From positions 1 to 52,901 of the forward strand of contig JANYHJ010000174.1 of NCBI GenBank assembly GCA_025359135.1: DNA of 52,901 nucleotides. The letters are read 5' to 3'. The position numbers and the translations under genes are program-made. Position 1 is the first letter of the stretch; each line of letters opens with the position of its first letter. The notes under the pieces are model-generated. The model searched no databases and was not told the origin of the DNA. It was given only the letters and a program-made list of their open reading frames with translations. The stretch comes from Gemmatimonadota bacterium (GTDB taxonomy: Bacteria > Gemmatimonadota > Gemmatimonadetes > Gemmatimonadales > Gemmatimonadaceae). Of this stretch, positions 26,133 to 36,100 are shown in pieces.

Positions 26133-26666
26133 CTAGAACTTGATGCCGACCGTGATCGGAACCCAGTTCGTCGACGTGCCGGTCGTCTGCACGGTCATGT
26201 AGCGGATTTCCGCGAACACGCTCTGGCCGGCGACGTCGAAGTGTCCGCCCACGCCACCGCCGAAGCCGACCTTGGTTTCGCCGGCCGGACACGGGCCACC
26301 GCAGCCGCTGGCGCTGCTCGCGATCATGCCGACACCTGCAATCACGTACGGCTTCAACGGGCCATCCATGGCAAAGTCGTACACGCCGTTCACGACGCCG
26401 CCGATGCCGGCCACGCTGCCGGAGCCGACCTTCGCGCCCCACGTGTCATACGAGACGTCGCCGCGCAGGCTCCACCCCTGCTCCAGCTTGAAGAACACGT
26501 GGCCCGCTCCACCGAAGCCCGTGTTGGCCACAGTGCCGAAGTCGCCCATCGGGAGCCGCGCACCAACCGAGACGCCGAACGACCACGGCGTCACGCTCAT
26601 TTGTGCGGACGACACCGATGACAGCGCGGCGACAGCGAGGACAGCAGCAGCAAGACGAATGCGCAT
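26133..26666 (-). CDS. Outer-membrane beta-barrel protein
   Basis: A 177-residue protein with a signal peptide (RLAAAVLAVAALSSVSSA) and amphipathic strands ending in WVPITVGIKF, a C-terminal Phe barrel signature. It resembles its downstream neighbour in length and layout (SFGVSVGARLPMGDFG, SLRGDVSYDTW, KPYVIAGVGM), including a Cys-rich loop (SGCGGPCPAG) similar to CGGSPC in the neighbour. The two may be distant paralogs. ATG 26666 follows AGAGAGG at about 10 bases. The 363 bases upstream to the Bor-like gene hold its promoter, which could not be pinned down. Confidence 0.83.
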   Translation of the reverse strand: MRIRLAAAVLAVAALSSVSSAQMSVTPWSFGVSVGARLPMGDFGTVANTGFGGAGHVFFKLEQGWSLRGDVSYDTWGAKVGSGSVAGIGGVVNGVYDFAMDGPLKPYVIAGVGMIASSASGCGGPCPAGETKVGFGGGVGGHFDVAGQSVFAEIRYMTVQTTGTSTNWVPITVGIKF

Positions 26667-27030
26667 CAGAGTGAATCCTCTCTTTGGGGTTCGCGTCGGT
26701 CCGTCTCGACGCCCGGTTCGGGGGAGACTGCCTGTGACGGACAGTTTCGGTCGGCCAATCTGCGCCCGCGGCCTGATGCCGCCCTTATCCGACGGTGCCA
26801 GTACGAATGGGGTCACCAGAAGTGTCACGCCAATTGGAGGACGGGTGGGGGGAGCGCCGCGTCACCGGCGACCGGCGGCAAGAAATTCCGCCAACCCACG
26901 GCGCAAAGTCGTGTAGGCGGCCACGATCGAGGCGCGCCGTGCTCCTCTTGCGGACCGGGCCCCACGGACCGATGCTTCCGCGAGGTTTGCAGGGCACGTG
27001 TGAATTCACTCCCAGAGCGAGGATTTGCTG
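26667..27030. promoter_or_regulatory. Divergent intergenic region between barrel and Bor-like genes
   Basis: These 364 bases carry no convincing gene on either strand. They should hold promoters for the flanking divergent genes. Visible near the right end are a GAATTC site and a GAGCGAGGA ribosome-binding stretch 8 bases before the Bor-like ATG. No strong -35/-10 pair or hairpin was seen. Confidence 0.4.
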
Positions 27031-27459
27031 ATGCGCCGTGTTATCCAGTTGCTGGCCCTGCCCGCCGTCCTTTTGGCCGGCTGCTATCACACCACCATCG
27101 TGACCGGACAGCCAGCTGGCAGCGAGACGGTGAGCAACCAATGGGCGCCCGCCTGGATCGACGGGTTGATCCCGCCGAACACGGTGGAAACCGCTTCCAA
27201 GTGCAAGAACGGTGTGGCCAAGGTCGAGACGCAAATGAGCTTTCCCAACGTGCTCGTCGGCGCGATCACGTTCGGCATCTTCACGCCGATGCAGATCGAC
27301 GTGACGTGCGCCAGCTCGAGCCGCGTCGGTGTCGCGCCTGCGGGAGCGCCGACGGTGGCCGTGCGCGACGGAATGAGCAAGCAGGAGATCACCCGCGCGA
27401 TCGGTATTGCGGCTGAGATCTCGCGCACCACACACCAGGCCGTCTACCTCACGCGATAG
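27031..27459 (+). CDS. Bor-family lipoprotein
   Basis: A 142-residue lipoprotein: signal VIQLLALPAVLLAGC with lipidated Cys18. The following pattern matches the Bor/Iss family of lambda phage and enterobacterial serum-resistance lipoproteins: CYHTTIVTGQPAGS, a W.DGLIPP segment, then CKNGVAKVETQMSF and the GAITFGIFTPMQIDVTCA ending. Bor is an outer-membrane lipoprotein; its molecular action is unclear. There is an extra tail of about 45 residues (from SSSRVGV on) not seen in lambda Bor. A ribosome-binding site GCGAGGA precedes ATG 27031. A clear terminator follows. No phage genes are nearby. Confidence 0.75.
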   Translation: MRRVIQLLALPAVLLAGCYHTTIVTGQPAGSETVSNQWAPAWIDGLIPPNTVETASKCKNGVAKVETQMSFPNVLVGAITFGIFTPMQIDVTCASSSRVGVAPAGAPTVAVRDGMSKQEITRAIGIAAEISRTTHQAVYLTR

Positions 27460-27478
27460 CTGGTGAAGCTGCGATGGC

Positions 27479-27505
27479 GGCCGGTCCCGCTCACGCGGGC
27501 CGGCC
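27479..27505 (+). terminator. Intrinsic terminator after the Bor-like gene
   Basis: GGCCGG-T-CCCGC pairs with GCGGG-CCGGCC around a TCAC loop, 19 bases after the stop, and a TTTT run follows at 27513-27516. It is one of the clearest terminators in the window. Confidence 0.8.
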
Positions 27506-27594
27506 GTCCGTCGTTTTGCGACGCATGGTCGTCAGATGACACGACGTGTACGAGTCGCTGCCACGCCCCCATGCGTCAGCGCGAAGGGCAACAG

Positions 27595-30126
27595 TCAAGG
27601 TGACTCACTCGCCTCCCGTGCGGCACGAGAACGGCCGTCGTAGAACCCGGCAAGCTCGACGCGCAACCCGTCCCACGGTCCCACGAGCCGTCGCGCGGGC
27701 GGCAACCCCTCCAGCAGCCCGCGCCCGTACGCCTTGGTCCCGATGCGCGGGTCCGCGAGCACCACCACGCCGCGATCCGTCCCGCTGCGAATCAGCCGCC
27801 CAAACCCCTGCGTCAGGCGCAAGGCGGCATGTGGCAGCATGTACTCGCGAAACGAATCGCCGCCCGCCGCCTCGATCCGCTCGCACTGCGCAGCCGTGAT
27901 CGGCTCCGACGGCACGCGAAACGGCAGTTTGGCGAGCAGCAGCGCGCGCAACGCCCGCCCCGGCACATCCACCCCTTCCCAGAAGCTCGCGGTGCCTAGC
28001 AGCAGCGCGTCGCCGCTCTCGCGAAACCGGTCGAGCAGCTCATGTCGCGACTGCTCGCCATGCACCAGCAGCGGCCAACGCCGGTCCAGGCCGTCGGCGC
28101 GCAGCGACGCCGCCGCCTCGCGCAGCTCGCGGTGGCTCGTGAACAGCGCGAAGCAGCCACCGTCGCTCTCGGCCACCAGGTCGGCGAGGATCTCGACCAC
28201 GCGCGCGCGGTGCCCCGCGGGGTCGACGTTGGGCGCGGGCAGGTCGGTGGGCACGAGCAGCAGCGCCTGTCGTTCGTAGTCGAACGGCGACGGCAGCTTG
28301 CGCTCGATCGGCTTGGGGTCGACGGACGCGAGTCCCAACCGCCCGCGCGTGAAATCGAATCGGTTCCCCGCGGTGAGCGTTGCACTCGTGATCACGGTCG
28401 TCGTCAGCCGTCCGAAGAGGTCGTCGCGGAGCAGCGCTTCGAGATCGAGCGGCACGGCGCTGGCCACGACGTTGCTTTCGTTCGGGCGTCCGCGGAACTC
28501 GAGCCAGCGCACGAGGGCGCCCGCTTCGCGATCGGGCTTGAGGGCGCGTCGCAACGCATCACCCGAGCCCTCGAGCCGTCGCACGGTCGCGCGCACTTCC
28601 GCGATCAGCGGCGCCAGCAACTCCTCGCGCTTGGTGTCGGCGCCCAGCCGCCGCTTGAGCTCCTCGAGTCCGGTGGCGAGTGACGCAAGCAGCGTCAGCA
28701 CGTCGCCGAGCGCCACCTCCAGTCCGGCCGCCCACACCGGTGACTGCGCGAACTGGTCGGTGAGCCGGAGCTGCGGTGCGCCGCTCTCCTGCACGAGGCT
28801 CGCGAGGATGTCGAAGAGGAGCGATGCCTTGTCGCGGCCGCGCTGCACGTCGGGCAGGAGTTGCCGCGAGATCAACACCTGGCTCGCCTCGAGCAGCGCG
28901 TCGCCCTGCTTCGATGCCTTGAGCAGCTCTTCCTGCTGGTTGTACAGCGTGGGCAGGAGGCCGCGATTCTTCCGCTCGAGCCGGTTGAACAACCGCTCGA
29001 CGCCGCGGCGGCTCACGGTGGCGCCGAGTCGCTCGAGCGCGGCGTCTTCGAGGTGATGCCCTTCGTCCACCACGAGCCGGCTGAACGCGGGCAGCACCGC
29101 GGCGTCCGTCCAGTTCTGCGACGCACGCCGCACGGCCAGGTCGGCCATGAGCAGCGCGTGGTTCACCACGATCACGTCGGCATTGGCCGCCGCGCGCCGC
29201 GCCTTGAAGAGGAAGCAGGCGTCGAAGTGCCGGCACTTCATGCGCGGACAGAGATCGGGCTCGGCCGACACCTCGTCCCACACCTCGGGGCGTGGCGCCA
29301 CGGTGAGGTCCGCGCGCGAGCCGTCGCTCGTGCGCGCAGCCCACTCCACGAGGCGCGTCACGTCCTGCTTCTGCGCGTCCTCGAAGAGCGTCGCGCTCGC
29401 GCCATCCGCCTGCTCCAGTCGCGCGAGGCAGACGTAGTTGCTCCAGCCCTTGAGCATCGCGAAGCGCACCGGCTGGTCGCTCAAGGCGCGCGCGAGGAAT
29501 GGCAGGTCCTTCGCGACCAGCTGCTCCTGCAGGTTGATGGTGTTGGTGCTCACGATCGTGCGCTCGCCATTCTGCGCGCTCCAGCGCAGCGCAGGAATGA
29601 GGTAGCCGAGCGACTTGCCCACGCCCGTGCCGGCTTCGATCAGGCCGACGCCGCCTTCGTTGTAGAGTCGCGCCACCGCGCGCGCCATGGCGCGCTGCGG
29701 CGCGCGGTCCTCGAACTCGGGATGCGTCTTCGCGACGCCTCCATCGGGCCCCAGGTCCGCGTCGATCAACGTGAGGTCGAGCGGCACCGTGACCGCGGCC
29801 GCCGGCACTTCGACCACCACGTAGAGTTCGGTCGCCTCGTTGTTCACGATCGCGAAGCCGATGCCATTGTCGTGCATCGGCGCCGCCACCATCAGGTCGG
29901 CATCGCTCGGGTCGAGTACGCCGGACGGATGATTGTGGATCAGCAGCTCGCCGCGGCGCGCGAAGCCCGGCAGCGCGAGCACGCTCGATGCATCACCACG
30001 CGCAACCACGCGCACGGTCGCCACGTCGCCCGCATCGTCGAGCGATCCGACGAAGCACACTTCCCGCCCGCCGGCAAGGAAGACGTTCGCGCGAATCCCC
30101 TCCCGGGCGGCCGTGGTCAGCCGCAT
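27595..30126 (-). CDS. DinG-type DNA helicase with N-terminal JAMM domain
   Basis: An 843-residue protein. Residues 1-110 form a JAMM (RadC/MPN-like) domain: a Glu at 22 and the metal motif His64-x-His66-x7-Ser74-x2-Asp77 in IHNHPSGVLDPSDAD. Residues about 135-840 are an XPD/DinG superfamily-2 helicase: Walker A GTGVGKS (166-172), four cysteines for a 4Fe-4S cluster (VCLA, DLCP, MKC, DAC), DEGH box in VVDEGHHLED, and motif VI QGFGRLIRSGTDRG. DinG unwinds R-loops, D-loops and G-quadruplexes in 5'-3' direction. The JAMM metal ligands are complete, so a peptidase or isopeptidase activity is conceivable. It is the last gene of a seven-gene run and begins 10 bases after its neighbour. Confidence 0.88.
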   Translation of the reverse strand: MRLTTAAREGIRANVFLAGGREVCFVGSLDDAGDVATVRVVARGDASSVLALPGFARRGELLIHNHPSGVLDPSDADLMVAAPMHDNGIGFAIVNNEATELYVVVEVPAAAVTVPLDLTLIDADLGPDGGVAKTHPEFEDRAPQRAMARAVARLYNEGGVGLIEAGTGVGKSLGYLIPALRWSAQNGERTIVSTNTINLQEQLVAKDLPFLARALSDQPVRFAMLKGWSNYVCLARLEQADGASATLFEDAQKQDVTRLVEWAARTSDGSRADLTVAPRPEVWDEVSAEPDLCPRMKCRHFDACFLFKARRAAANADVIVVNHALLMADLAVRRASQNWTDAAVLPAFSRLVVDEGHHLEDAALERLGATVSRRGVERLFNRLERKNRGLLPTLYNQQEELLKASKQGDALLEASQVLISRQLLPDVQRGRDKASLLFDILASLVQESGAPQLRLTDQFAQSPVWAAGLEVALGDVLTLLASLATGLEELKRRLGADTKREELLAPLIAEVRATVRRLEGSGDALRRALKPDREAGALVRWLEFRGRPNESNVVASAVPLDLEALLRDDLFGRLTTTVITSATLTAGNRFDFTRGRLGLASVDPKPIERKLPSPFDYERQALLLVPTDLPAPNVDPAGHRARVVEILADLVAESDGGCFALFTSHRELREAAASLRADGLDRRWPLLVHGEQSRHELLDRFRESGDALLLGTASFWEGVDVPGRALRALLLAKLPFRVPSEPITAAQCERIEAAGGDSFREYMLPHAALRLTQGFGRLIRSGTDRGVVVLADPRIGTKAYGRGLLEGLPPARRLVGPWDGLRVELAGFYDGRSRAAREASESP

Positions 30127-30136
30127 CGCTGCGTCA

Positions 30137-31402
30137 CTACGTCTTGAGCGGCTTCTTCTTGGCCGCCGGGAAGAGCACGTTGTTGAGGATCAGCCGGTAC
30201 CCCGGCGAGTTCGGGTGCAGCGACAGGTCCGTCGGCGGCGCGTTGATCGAGTGCTGCGGATCCTCGGGATCGTGCCCGCCGAGGAAGGTCCACGAGCCCT
30301 TGCCGTAGTCGCCGTGGATGTACTTGACCCACGGCGCCCCTTCCTCGAACGCGAGCACGGTCGCACCGGTCTTGAGCGTCGCCTTGGTGAAGCTCGTCGT
30401 CACGCCATAGTAGTCCGGAATCACCGAGCGATGGTCCTGCGTGAGCATCGCCGCGACCGGATCGAACTTGGCGCTGAACGCAAAAAGCGTGAACGCGCCG
30501 AGCGGCTGTCGGCGCCCGGGCACGTTGACCTGGTGGCCGTCGATGTCGCTCATGCTGTTCACGAACGGGTTCTTCTCGATGTGCGCATTGTGGAACGCCA
30601 TGCTGCGCGTCCAGTCGAGCTTCTCGTCGGCGCGCTCGTCCACCGGCGTGTCATCGGCGAACGGCCCGGCGATGTCGACCTTCTGCGCCGCGAGCGCCAA
30701 GTCGAGCGTCTCCGTCGCGCCGCACATGGCGAAGAGGAACCCGCCCTTGTCCACGAAGGCGCGAATGCGATCGGCCACCGCCTTCTTGAGCGCGGGCACG
30801 TTCGCGTAGCCGTTCTTGCGCGCCGTTGCCATCATCTGCGCGCGCTGCTGCTGGAACCACGGCTGGTCGCGATACGCGATGTGCAGCTTGTTGAGCTGCC
30901 CCGTGAAATCCTCGTGGAAGAGGTGCAGCCAGTCGATCTTGGCCAGCCCCTCGCCGAGCACCTCGTCGTCCCAGACCTTCGTGAACTCGATGCCCGCATA
31001 CTCGAGCGCGAGCGTCACCGCGTCGTCCCAGGGCGGCGCATTGGGCGGCGTGTAGATCGCGATGCGCGGTGCGCGCTCGAGCACCACGCTTTCCATGTTG
31101 CCGCCCGCGATCTCCGCGCGGATCCCCGCCAGCTCGCCGTCGTTCACCGCTTCCACGGTCACGCCGTCGAGCGTGGCCTTCTTCCGGAACTCGGCGTTGT
31201 CCGGAATGAGGAACGAACCGCCGCGATAGTTGAGGAACCACTCGCTCTTCCGCTCCGCCTTGAGCACCGCATACGTCAGCCCGTACGCCTTGAGGTGGTT
31301 GCGTTGCGCATCATCCATGGGGACGAGCAGGTGCTGCGCCCACGCCGGCAGCGGAGCCAACAGCGCGAGCACAACCATCACCACGCGAGCCTTGCACGTC
31401 AT
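30137..31402 (-). CDS. Secreted protein of the so-called asparagine synthetase B type (GATase-like fold)
   Basis: A 421-residue protein with a signal peptide (VVMVVLALLAPLPAWA). Its start HLLVPMDDAQRNHLKAYG and WFLNYRGGSFL match secreted proteins labelled asparagine synthetase B in some databases, but it has no N-terminal Cys amidotransferase and no AsnB ATP-binding domain, so that name is wrong. The middle (RIAIYTPPNAPPW, then GGFLFAMCGATET) resembles a class I amidotransferase or ThuA fold with a conserved Cys. The C-terminal half has GDYGKGSWTFLGGHDPEDP with possible metal-binding histidines. It overlaps the TPR-like stop in an ATGA junction. Function unknown; an envelope role is likely from the signal peptide and neighbours. 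Confidence 0.75.
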   Translation of the reverse strand: MTCKARVVMVVLALLAPLPAWAQHLLVPMDDAQRNHLKAYGLTYAVLKAERKSEWFLNYRGGSFLIPDNAEFRKKATLDGVTVEAVNDGELAGIRAEIAGGNMESVVLERAPRIAIYTPPNAPPWDDAVTLALEYAGIEFTKVWDDEVLGEGLAKIDWLHLFHEDFTGQLNKLHIAYRDQPWFQQQRAQMMATARKNGYANVPALKKAVADRIRAFVDKGGFLFAMCGATETLDLALAAQKVDIAGPFADDTPVDERADEKLDWTRSMAFHNAHIEKNPFVNSMSDIDGHQVNVPGRRQPLGAFTLFAFSAKFDPVAAMLTQDHRSVIPDYYGVTTSFTKATLKTGATVLAFEEGAPWVKYIHGDYGKGSWTFLGGHDPEDPQHSINAPPTDLSLHPNSPGYRLILNNVLFPAAKKKPLKT

Positions 31403-33123
31403 CCGACGCTCCCCCGGCGCTTGAGCGCCTCCAGTTCCCGCCGCGCCTGCGGCACGAGCGCACTTGATGACCACGTGAGGATCAGGTGCTCCAATCGTTC
31501 GATCGCCTCGGGCGCCTTGTTGCCCCGCGTCAGCGCGCGCGCCCACTCGAGGTCCGCCTCCGGTGCCTCGGGACTCGCCGCGTACTCCGTCACCACGCGC
31601 GTCCAGAGCGGCAACGCCTTCGCATCCTCCTTGCGCGCCGCGTGCAACCGCGCCGCGAGCGACAACAGGAGCGGCGCCGCCTCGGGCAGTTCCATCGCTG
31701 CATCCTGGAAGCCACGCGTCGCCTGTGTCGTGTCGTTGCGCGCCAACGCGAGGAACGCCGCCCCCGTGCGCGGCGCCATTGGCGCACGGGTCCGCGCCAG
31801 CAGCGCGAGCGCACTCACCGCGTCGCCACCACCCTCGCGCGAATGCGTCAGCTCGCGCCGCGCATTCGTGAGGTCGCCGCGATAGAGCGCCACCCAGCCC
31901 GCCACCTGATCGTCGTCGCCATCGGTGCCGGCCTTGTCGAGCGCGGCCTTGGCCTTGTCCAGGTCGCCCACCTTCACCCAGCCGCGCGCAATCGCGCCCG
32001 AGAGCCGCCGCGCGAGCGGCGGATCGATCTTGCCCGCGTACGCCGCCACCAGCGCCTCCGCCTGCTGCGGCTGACCCAGCGTCGCCAGCGCGCGCGCACG
32101 TACGGGCAGCACGCGCTGCGCCACCTGCGTGCTGTCGAGTCCGCGTTCCGCCACGGTCGCCAGGTCGAGCGCCATCTTCGCGTCGCCAACCGTCAGGCTC
32201 GCGTTGGCCGCGCGGATCGCCACCGCGCTCGACGGCTTCACGCCGAGCGCATACACCATCGCCTCGCGTGCCACCTCGGCCTGTCCCATGCCCTCGGCCT
32301 GGTCGGCGAAGTCGAGCCACGCCGCCACGGTCGAATCGTTCGGCGGCAGGTCGCGCAACGCGTACCACGCTTCGCGGCTCTGGCCCCAGGCGAGCGAGAG
32401 CAACGCGGCCGTCCGGCGCGCGCCCGGCTCCGCCGGCAGCTTGCGCAATTCGCGCTGCACCGTGATGCGATCGGCACTCGGCGTGGGTTGCAGCGCGAAG
32501 ACCGCCGCCTGCAGGAGCCACGGCGCGTCCTTGAGCGCGACGCGCCACGATTCGGCCGCGGGCCCCCAGAGACCGAGCACGGCGCGCAGCTGCGCGAGCT
32601 CTGCCGCCACTTCACGTCCACCACCCAACACGCGCTGCGCGCGGTTGAGCACGGAATCGGCGGCGGTGTTGCGACCACCGTCGAGCAGCTGGCGCGCGTA
32701 TTCGCGCCACGGCTGCGGATCGCCGGGCGCGGCCGCGAGCCAACGCTCGAACTGCTGTGCGGCCTCCTCGCGCTTCCCGAGCGAGAGCAGCGTGCGAAGT
32801 TGCGCCGCGCGCACCGTCGGATCGGCCGGTCGCTCCCGCAGCACGCGATCGATGAGCGCCGTGAGCGAATCGGTGCGTCCCATCTGCATCCAGAGGCGCT
32901 CGAGGCCGAGCACCGCGGCCTGCAGCGTCTGCCCATTCGCCGCCTCACGGTACGCCGCCACCGCTTCTGGCAACTTGCCGGCCTGTTCGAGGTCGAGCGC
33001 GCGCATCAGCGCGACGTTGCCGTCCTGCGCCATCGCGCGCGTGCTCGAGCACAGCGAGCACGCGAGCGCGAGCGCCGCGCACGACACAAAGCTCGCGGCG
33101 CCCCGCAGCACGCGTGCCCCCAT
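31399..33123 (-). CDS. Secreted TPR-like repeat protein
   Basis: A protein of about 574 residues with a signal peptide (SFVSCAALALACSLC...AMA) and helical repeats over most of its length (ALDLEQAGKLPEAVAAYREAA, AAQQFERWLAAAPGDPQPW, RARALATLGQPQQAEALVAAY), which fit degenerate tetratricopeptide repeats. It would act as a periplasmic scaffold. Start ATG 33123 is chosen for the signal peptide; ATG 33168 would overlap the DUF4175 gene by 20 bases and give 589 residues. Its stop overlaps the next ATG. The final Arg/Lys-rich segment (RRELEALKRRG) ends the protein. Confidence 0.78.
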   Translation of the reverse strand: MGARVLRGAASFVSCAALALACSLCSSTRAMAQDGNVALMRALDLEQAGKLPEAVAAYREAANGQTLQAAVLGLERLWMQMGRTDSLTALIDRVLRERPADPTVRAAQLRTLLSLGKREEAAQQFERWLAAAPGDPQPWREYARQLLDGGRNTAADSVLNRAQRVLGGGREVAAELAQLRAVLGLWGPAAESWRVALKDAPWLLQAAVFALQPTPSADRITVQRELRKLPAEPGARRTAALLSLAWGQSREAWYALRDLPPNDSTVAAWLDFADQAEGMGQAEVAREAMVYALGVKPSSAVAIRAANASLTVGDAKMALDLATVAERGLDSTQVAQRVLPVRARALATLGQPQQAEALVAAYAGKIDPPLARRLSGAIARGWVKVGDLDKAKAALDKAGTDGDDDQVAGWVALYRGDLTNARRELTHSREGGGDAVSALALLARTRAPMAPRTGAAFLALARNDTTQATRGFQDAAMELPEAAPLLLSLAARLHAARKEDAKALPLWTRVVTEYAASPEAPEADLEWARALTRGNKAPEAIERLEHLILTWSSSALVPQARRELEALKRRGSVG

Positions 33124-33148
33124 CGAAGCGATCACCGCCCAGCCACGC

Positions 33149-36100
33149 CTAGCGTTCGGGTGGCGCATTCAGGCGACGATAGTAATCCAGCACGAGGCGA
33201 CGTTCGTCGGCCGAGAGGCCGCGGAGTTCGTTCCACGTCGGCTCCCGGAGCTTGGGCGCGGATGCCGGCGCACGGTCGGGCGGCGCCACCATCTGCGACG
33301 CGTCCGCTGAACGCGACTCGCGCTTGCCGCTCTCGTCCTTGTCGTCCTTCTCCATCGAGCGACCCGCGTCGAGCAAGCGCCGGAAGAGCCGCTGCTGCCG
33401 GTCGAGCACCGACTTGTCGGCGCCGCCGGTCTCGAGCTGTTGCGCGATCTGTCGCGCCTCACGCGCCAGTTCCTCCGCCTTGCCCGTGGCGTCGGCGTCC
33501 GAGACCTGCTCGAGCTTCCGCGCGATCGCGCGCTCCGACTGCGCCATCTGTCGCGCCTTGTCGAGCGCCTGCTGCTTCTGCGGCCCGTTCCCCTGCCCGG
33601 GCATCGGCATCATCCCCGACGCCTGCGCGTTGAGCGATCCCTGCTGCCCCGCGAGCTTCTGCATCTCCTGCATCGCTTCGGCGAAGCCCGATGCCGAACT
33701 CGCGTTGTTGGTGCGCTCGCGGTCGCGCACCAGCGATGCCGCGGCCTGGTTGAGCGCCTCGGCCGCCTGCTTCATCGCGTCCGACGACTCCTTGCCGCTC
33801 TGGCCGCCCTCGTTCGACTGCTTGGTGGCCTGCTCCACCTGCCGGCGCGCATCGGCCATCGCGCGCTGCGACTTCGGACTCACGAGGCTCGACTTCTGCC
33901 CGGCCTTGCCCATGCGCTCGCTCGCGCGCTCCATCCCTTGCTGCAGGGCGCTCTGTTCCTGCTTGAGGTTCTTCGGGTCTTCACCCTGCTGCGCGCGATC
34001 CGACAGCTGCTGCTGCTGCCGTGCCATCTGCAGCATTTCCTGCGCCGAGCGGTCGAGGTCCTCGCTCAGCTCCTTCTTCCACTCGCCGACCTGCGCCTGC
34101 CGCGCTTCCGAGAGCGCATCGCTCGCGCGCTGCATCGCCTCGCTCGCGTTGCGTGCGTTCTGCTCGGCCTTGCCCGCGTCGCGTTGCGCCTGCTCCGACG
34201 CCTTCTTCATGCCGTCAGCACTCTCGCTGGACTTCATCTTCGCTTCGTTCGCGCCGCGCGCGCCGGCGTCCGCCTTCTCGCGCGCGAGCCGCTGCTCGAG
34301 CGACTTCACGTCCTCGCTCAGCTTCTCGCTGCGCCGCGCGAGGTCGGCCGCTTCCTTGCCGCCCGTGCCGTCCTTCTTGCCGAGCGAGTCCGCCGCCTGG
34401 CGCTGCTTCTGCGCCAGCTCCTTGGCCTCGTCCTTGAGCGTGCTCATGGCGCCTTCCATCGCGGCGCGCTTGAGCATCTCCGCACTCCGCTCCAGCTGCT
34501 CGCGCAGTTTCTGCTGCTGCTGCGCCAGGTCGCCCATCGCCTCGCGCGAGCCACCGCCGTCGCGCTTCGAGCTCGCTTCCTCGAGTTTCTTGAGCTGCGC
34601 GGCCAGTTCGGGGGTCAGCGCATCCTTGAGCATCTTCTGCACTTCAGCCAACTGGCGCGCGAGCGCGGTGTCGAGCGCACCCGCCTGCTTGAGTTGCTGC
34701 TCGACATTCTTGGCCGCCGCTTGGGTCTGCTTGACCTTGTCGCCGAGCTGCTTCTGGTCGTCGGCGAGCGCCTTGGCCTTCTGCGCCTCCTCGTACGTCA
34801 GCTTGCCCTTCTCGCCCTGCTCGCGGTTGCCGCGCGAGCGAGCGGCATCGCTCGTCTTCTGCTGCAAGGACCGCTGCTGCTGCGCGGCGGCCTGCGCCAT
34901 GGCCACCGCCGAATCGGCCGCCGAACGCGCGTACGTGCGCTGCTCCTCCGCGCTCGGAATGCGGATCACGAGGTCGCGGCTCCGTCCCTCCTGCTTCCAC
35001 GGCGACGCATCGACGGCGGTCACCGTGACGCGCACCAGCTCGCCCGCCTTGAGGCCGATCGCGGCGAGGTCCACGATGGCCGACCCGCTCCACTGCGCGC
35101 CGGGACTCTTCGCGAGCCGCTCGTTGATCAGCGGCGTCACCGTCGGGCCCACGCGCTTCTCCACGTGGATCATCACCTCGGCGAGCGCACGATCGTCGCT
35201 CGCGACCGCCATCACCGCCACCTTGTCGCCCACGCCGACCACGGTGTCGCGACCGGGCACCACGATCTCGACCTGCGGCACCGAATCGGGAATCACGTCC
35301 ACCTCGAGCGGCACGGGCAGGTCGGCAATCGGGCCGTCTCTCGTCGCGGCGGTCCACGCCCAGGCGCCCGCCTTGTCGGCCACGATGCGCGTCTCGAGCG
35401 CCTTGCCACGCACCGTGAACGGCACCGTGTCCGCGCCGAGCGCGAGCGCCGCGCGCGAGAGCTCGGCTGTGCCCGTGGCGCGCACCACGAGCGTCGTGCC
35501 GCGCGGCACGCGCAGTGGCTCGCTCGTCGGCAGCGGCTCGCCAGCGCGGCCCAGGTACGCGGGATACTCGGCGCGAATCGCCACGTCGCCCACGAACGGG
35601 CGGTCCACGACGGCAATGTGCGCGGTGTCGCTCGTTGCGCGGCCATCGGTGGCCACGAGCGCGATGTCGGCATCCACCGCACTCACCGTGAACTCGGCCC
35701 GGCCCGCGCTCACCGTGAGCTCGTCCTCGCGCCACGCACCGCCCGTCGCACGACGACGCACCCGCACCACGCGCCGGCCATCGGCATGCACGAGGAACCG
35801 CGCGGGCTGTCCGCGCACGACGCGCGGCCCCGGCACCTCGACGCTCAACTGCGGCAGCAGCGAACCGGTGGCCGCTGCCACGGGGTGCTGCAGCGCACGC
35901 CATCCGTCTTCGTGGTGCGTCACGGCGATGCCGAGCAACGCCGCACCGACGACCAGCGCGCCACCCGCCACCATGAGCCGCTTCGCCCCGCGCTTGCGCG
36001 TCTCCGGTGCGAGCACCGCACCGCGCGCCGCCAGCATCCGCGACGTGTCGTCTGCCGCGCGCCTGCCGAGTGCGCCGCTCCCTTCCACCTCCAACGCCAC

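Noticed and set aside
26785..27435. Minus-strand frame opposite the Bor-like gene
   Set aside because: Runs across a terminated lipoprotein gene and intergenic DNA with no start signal.
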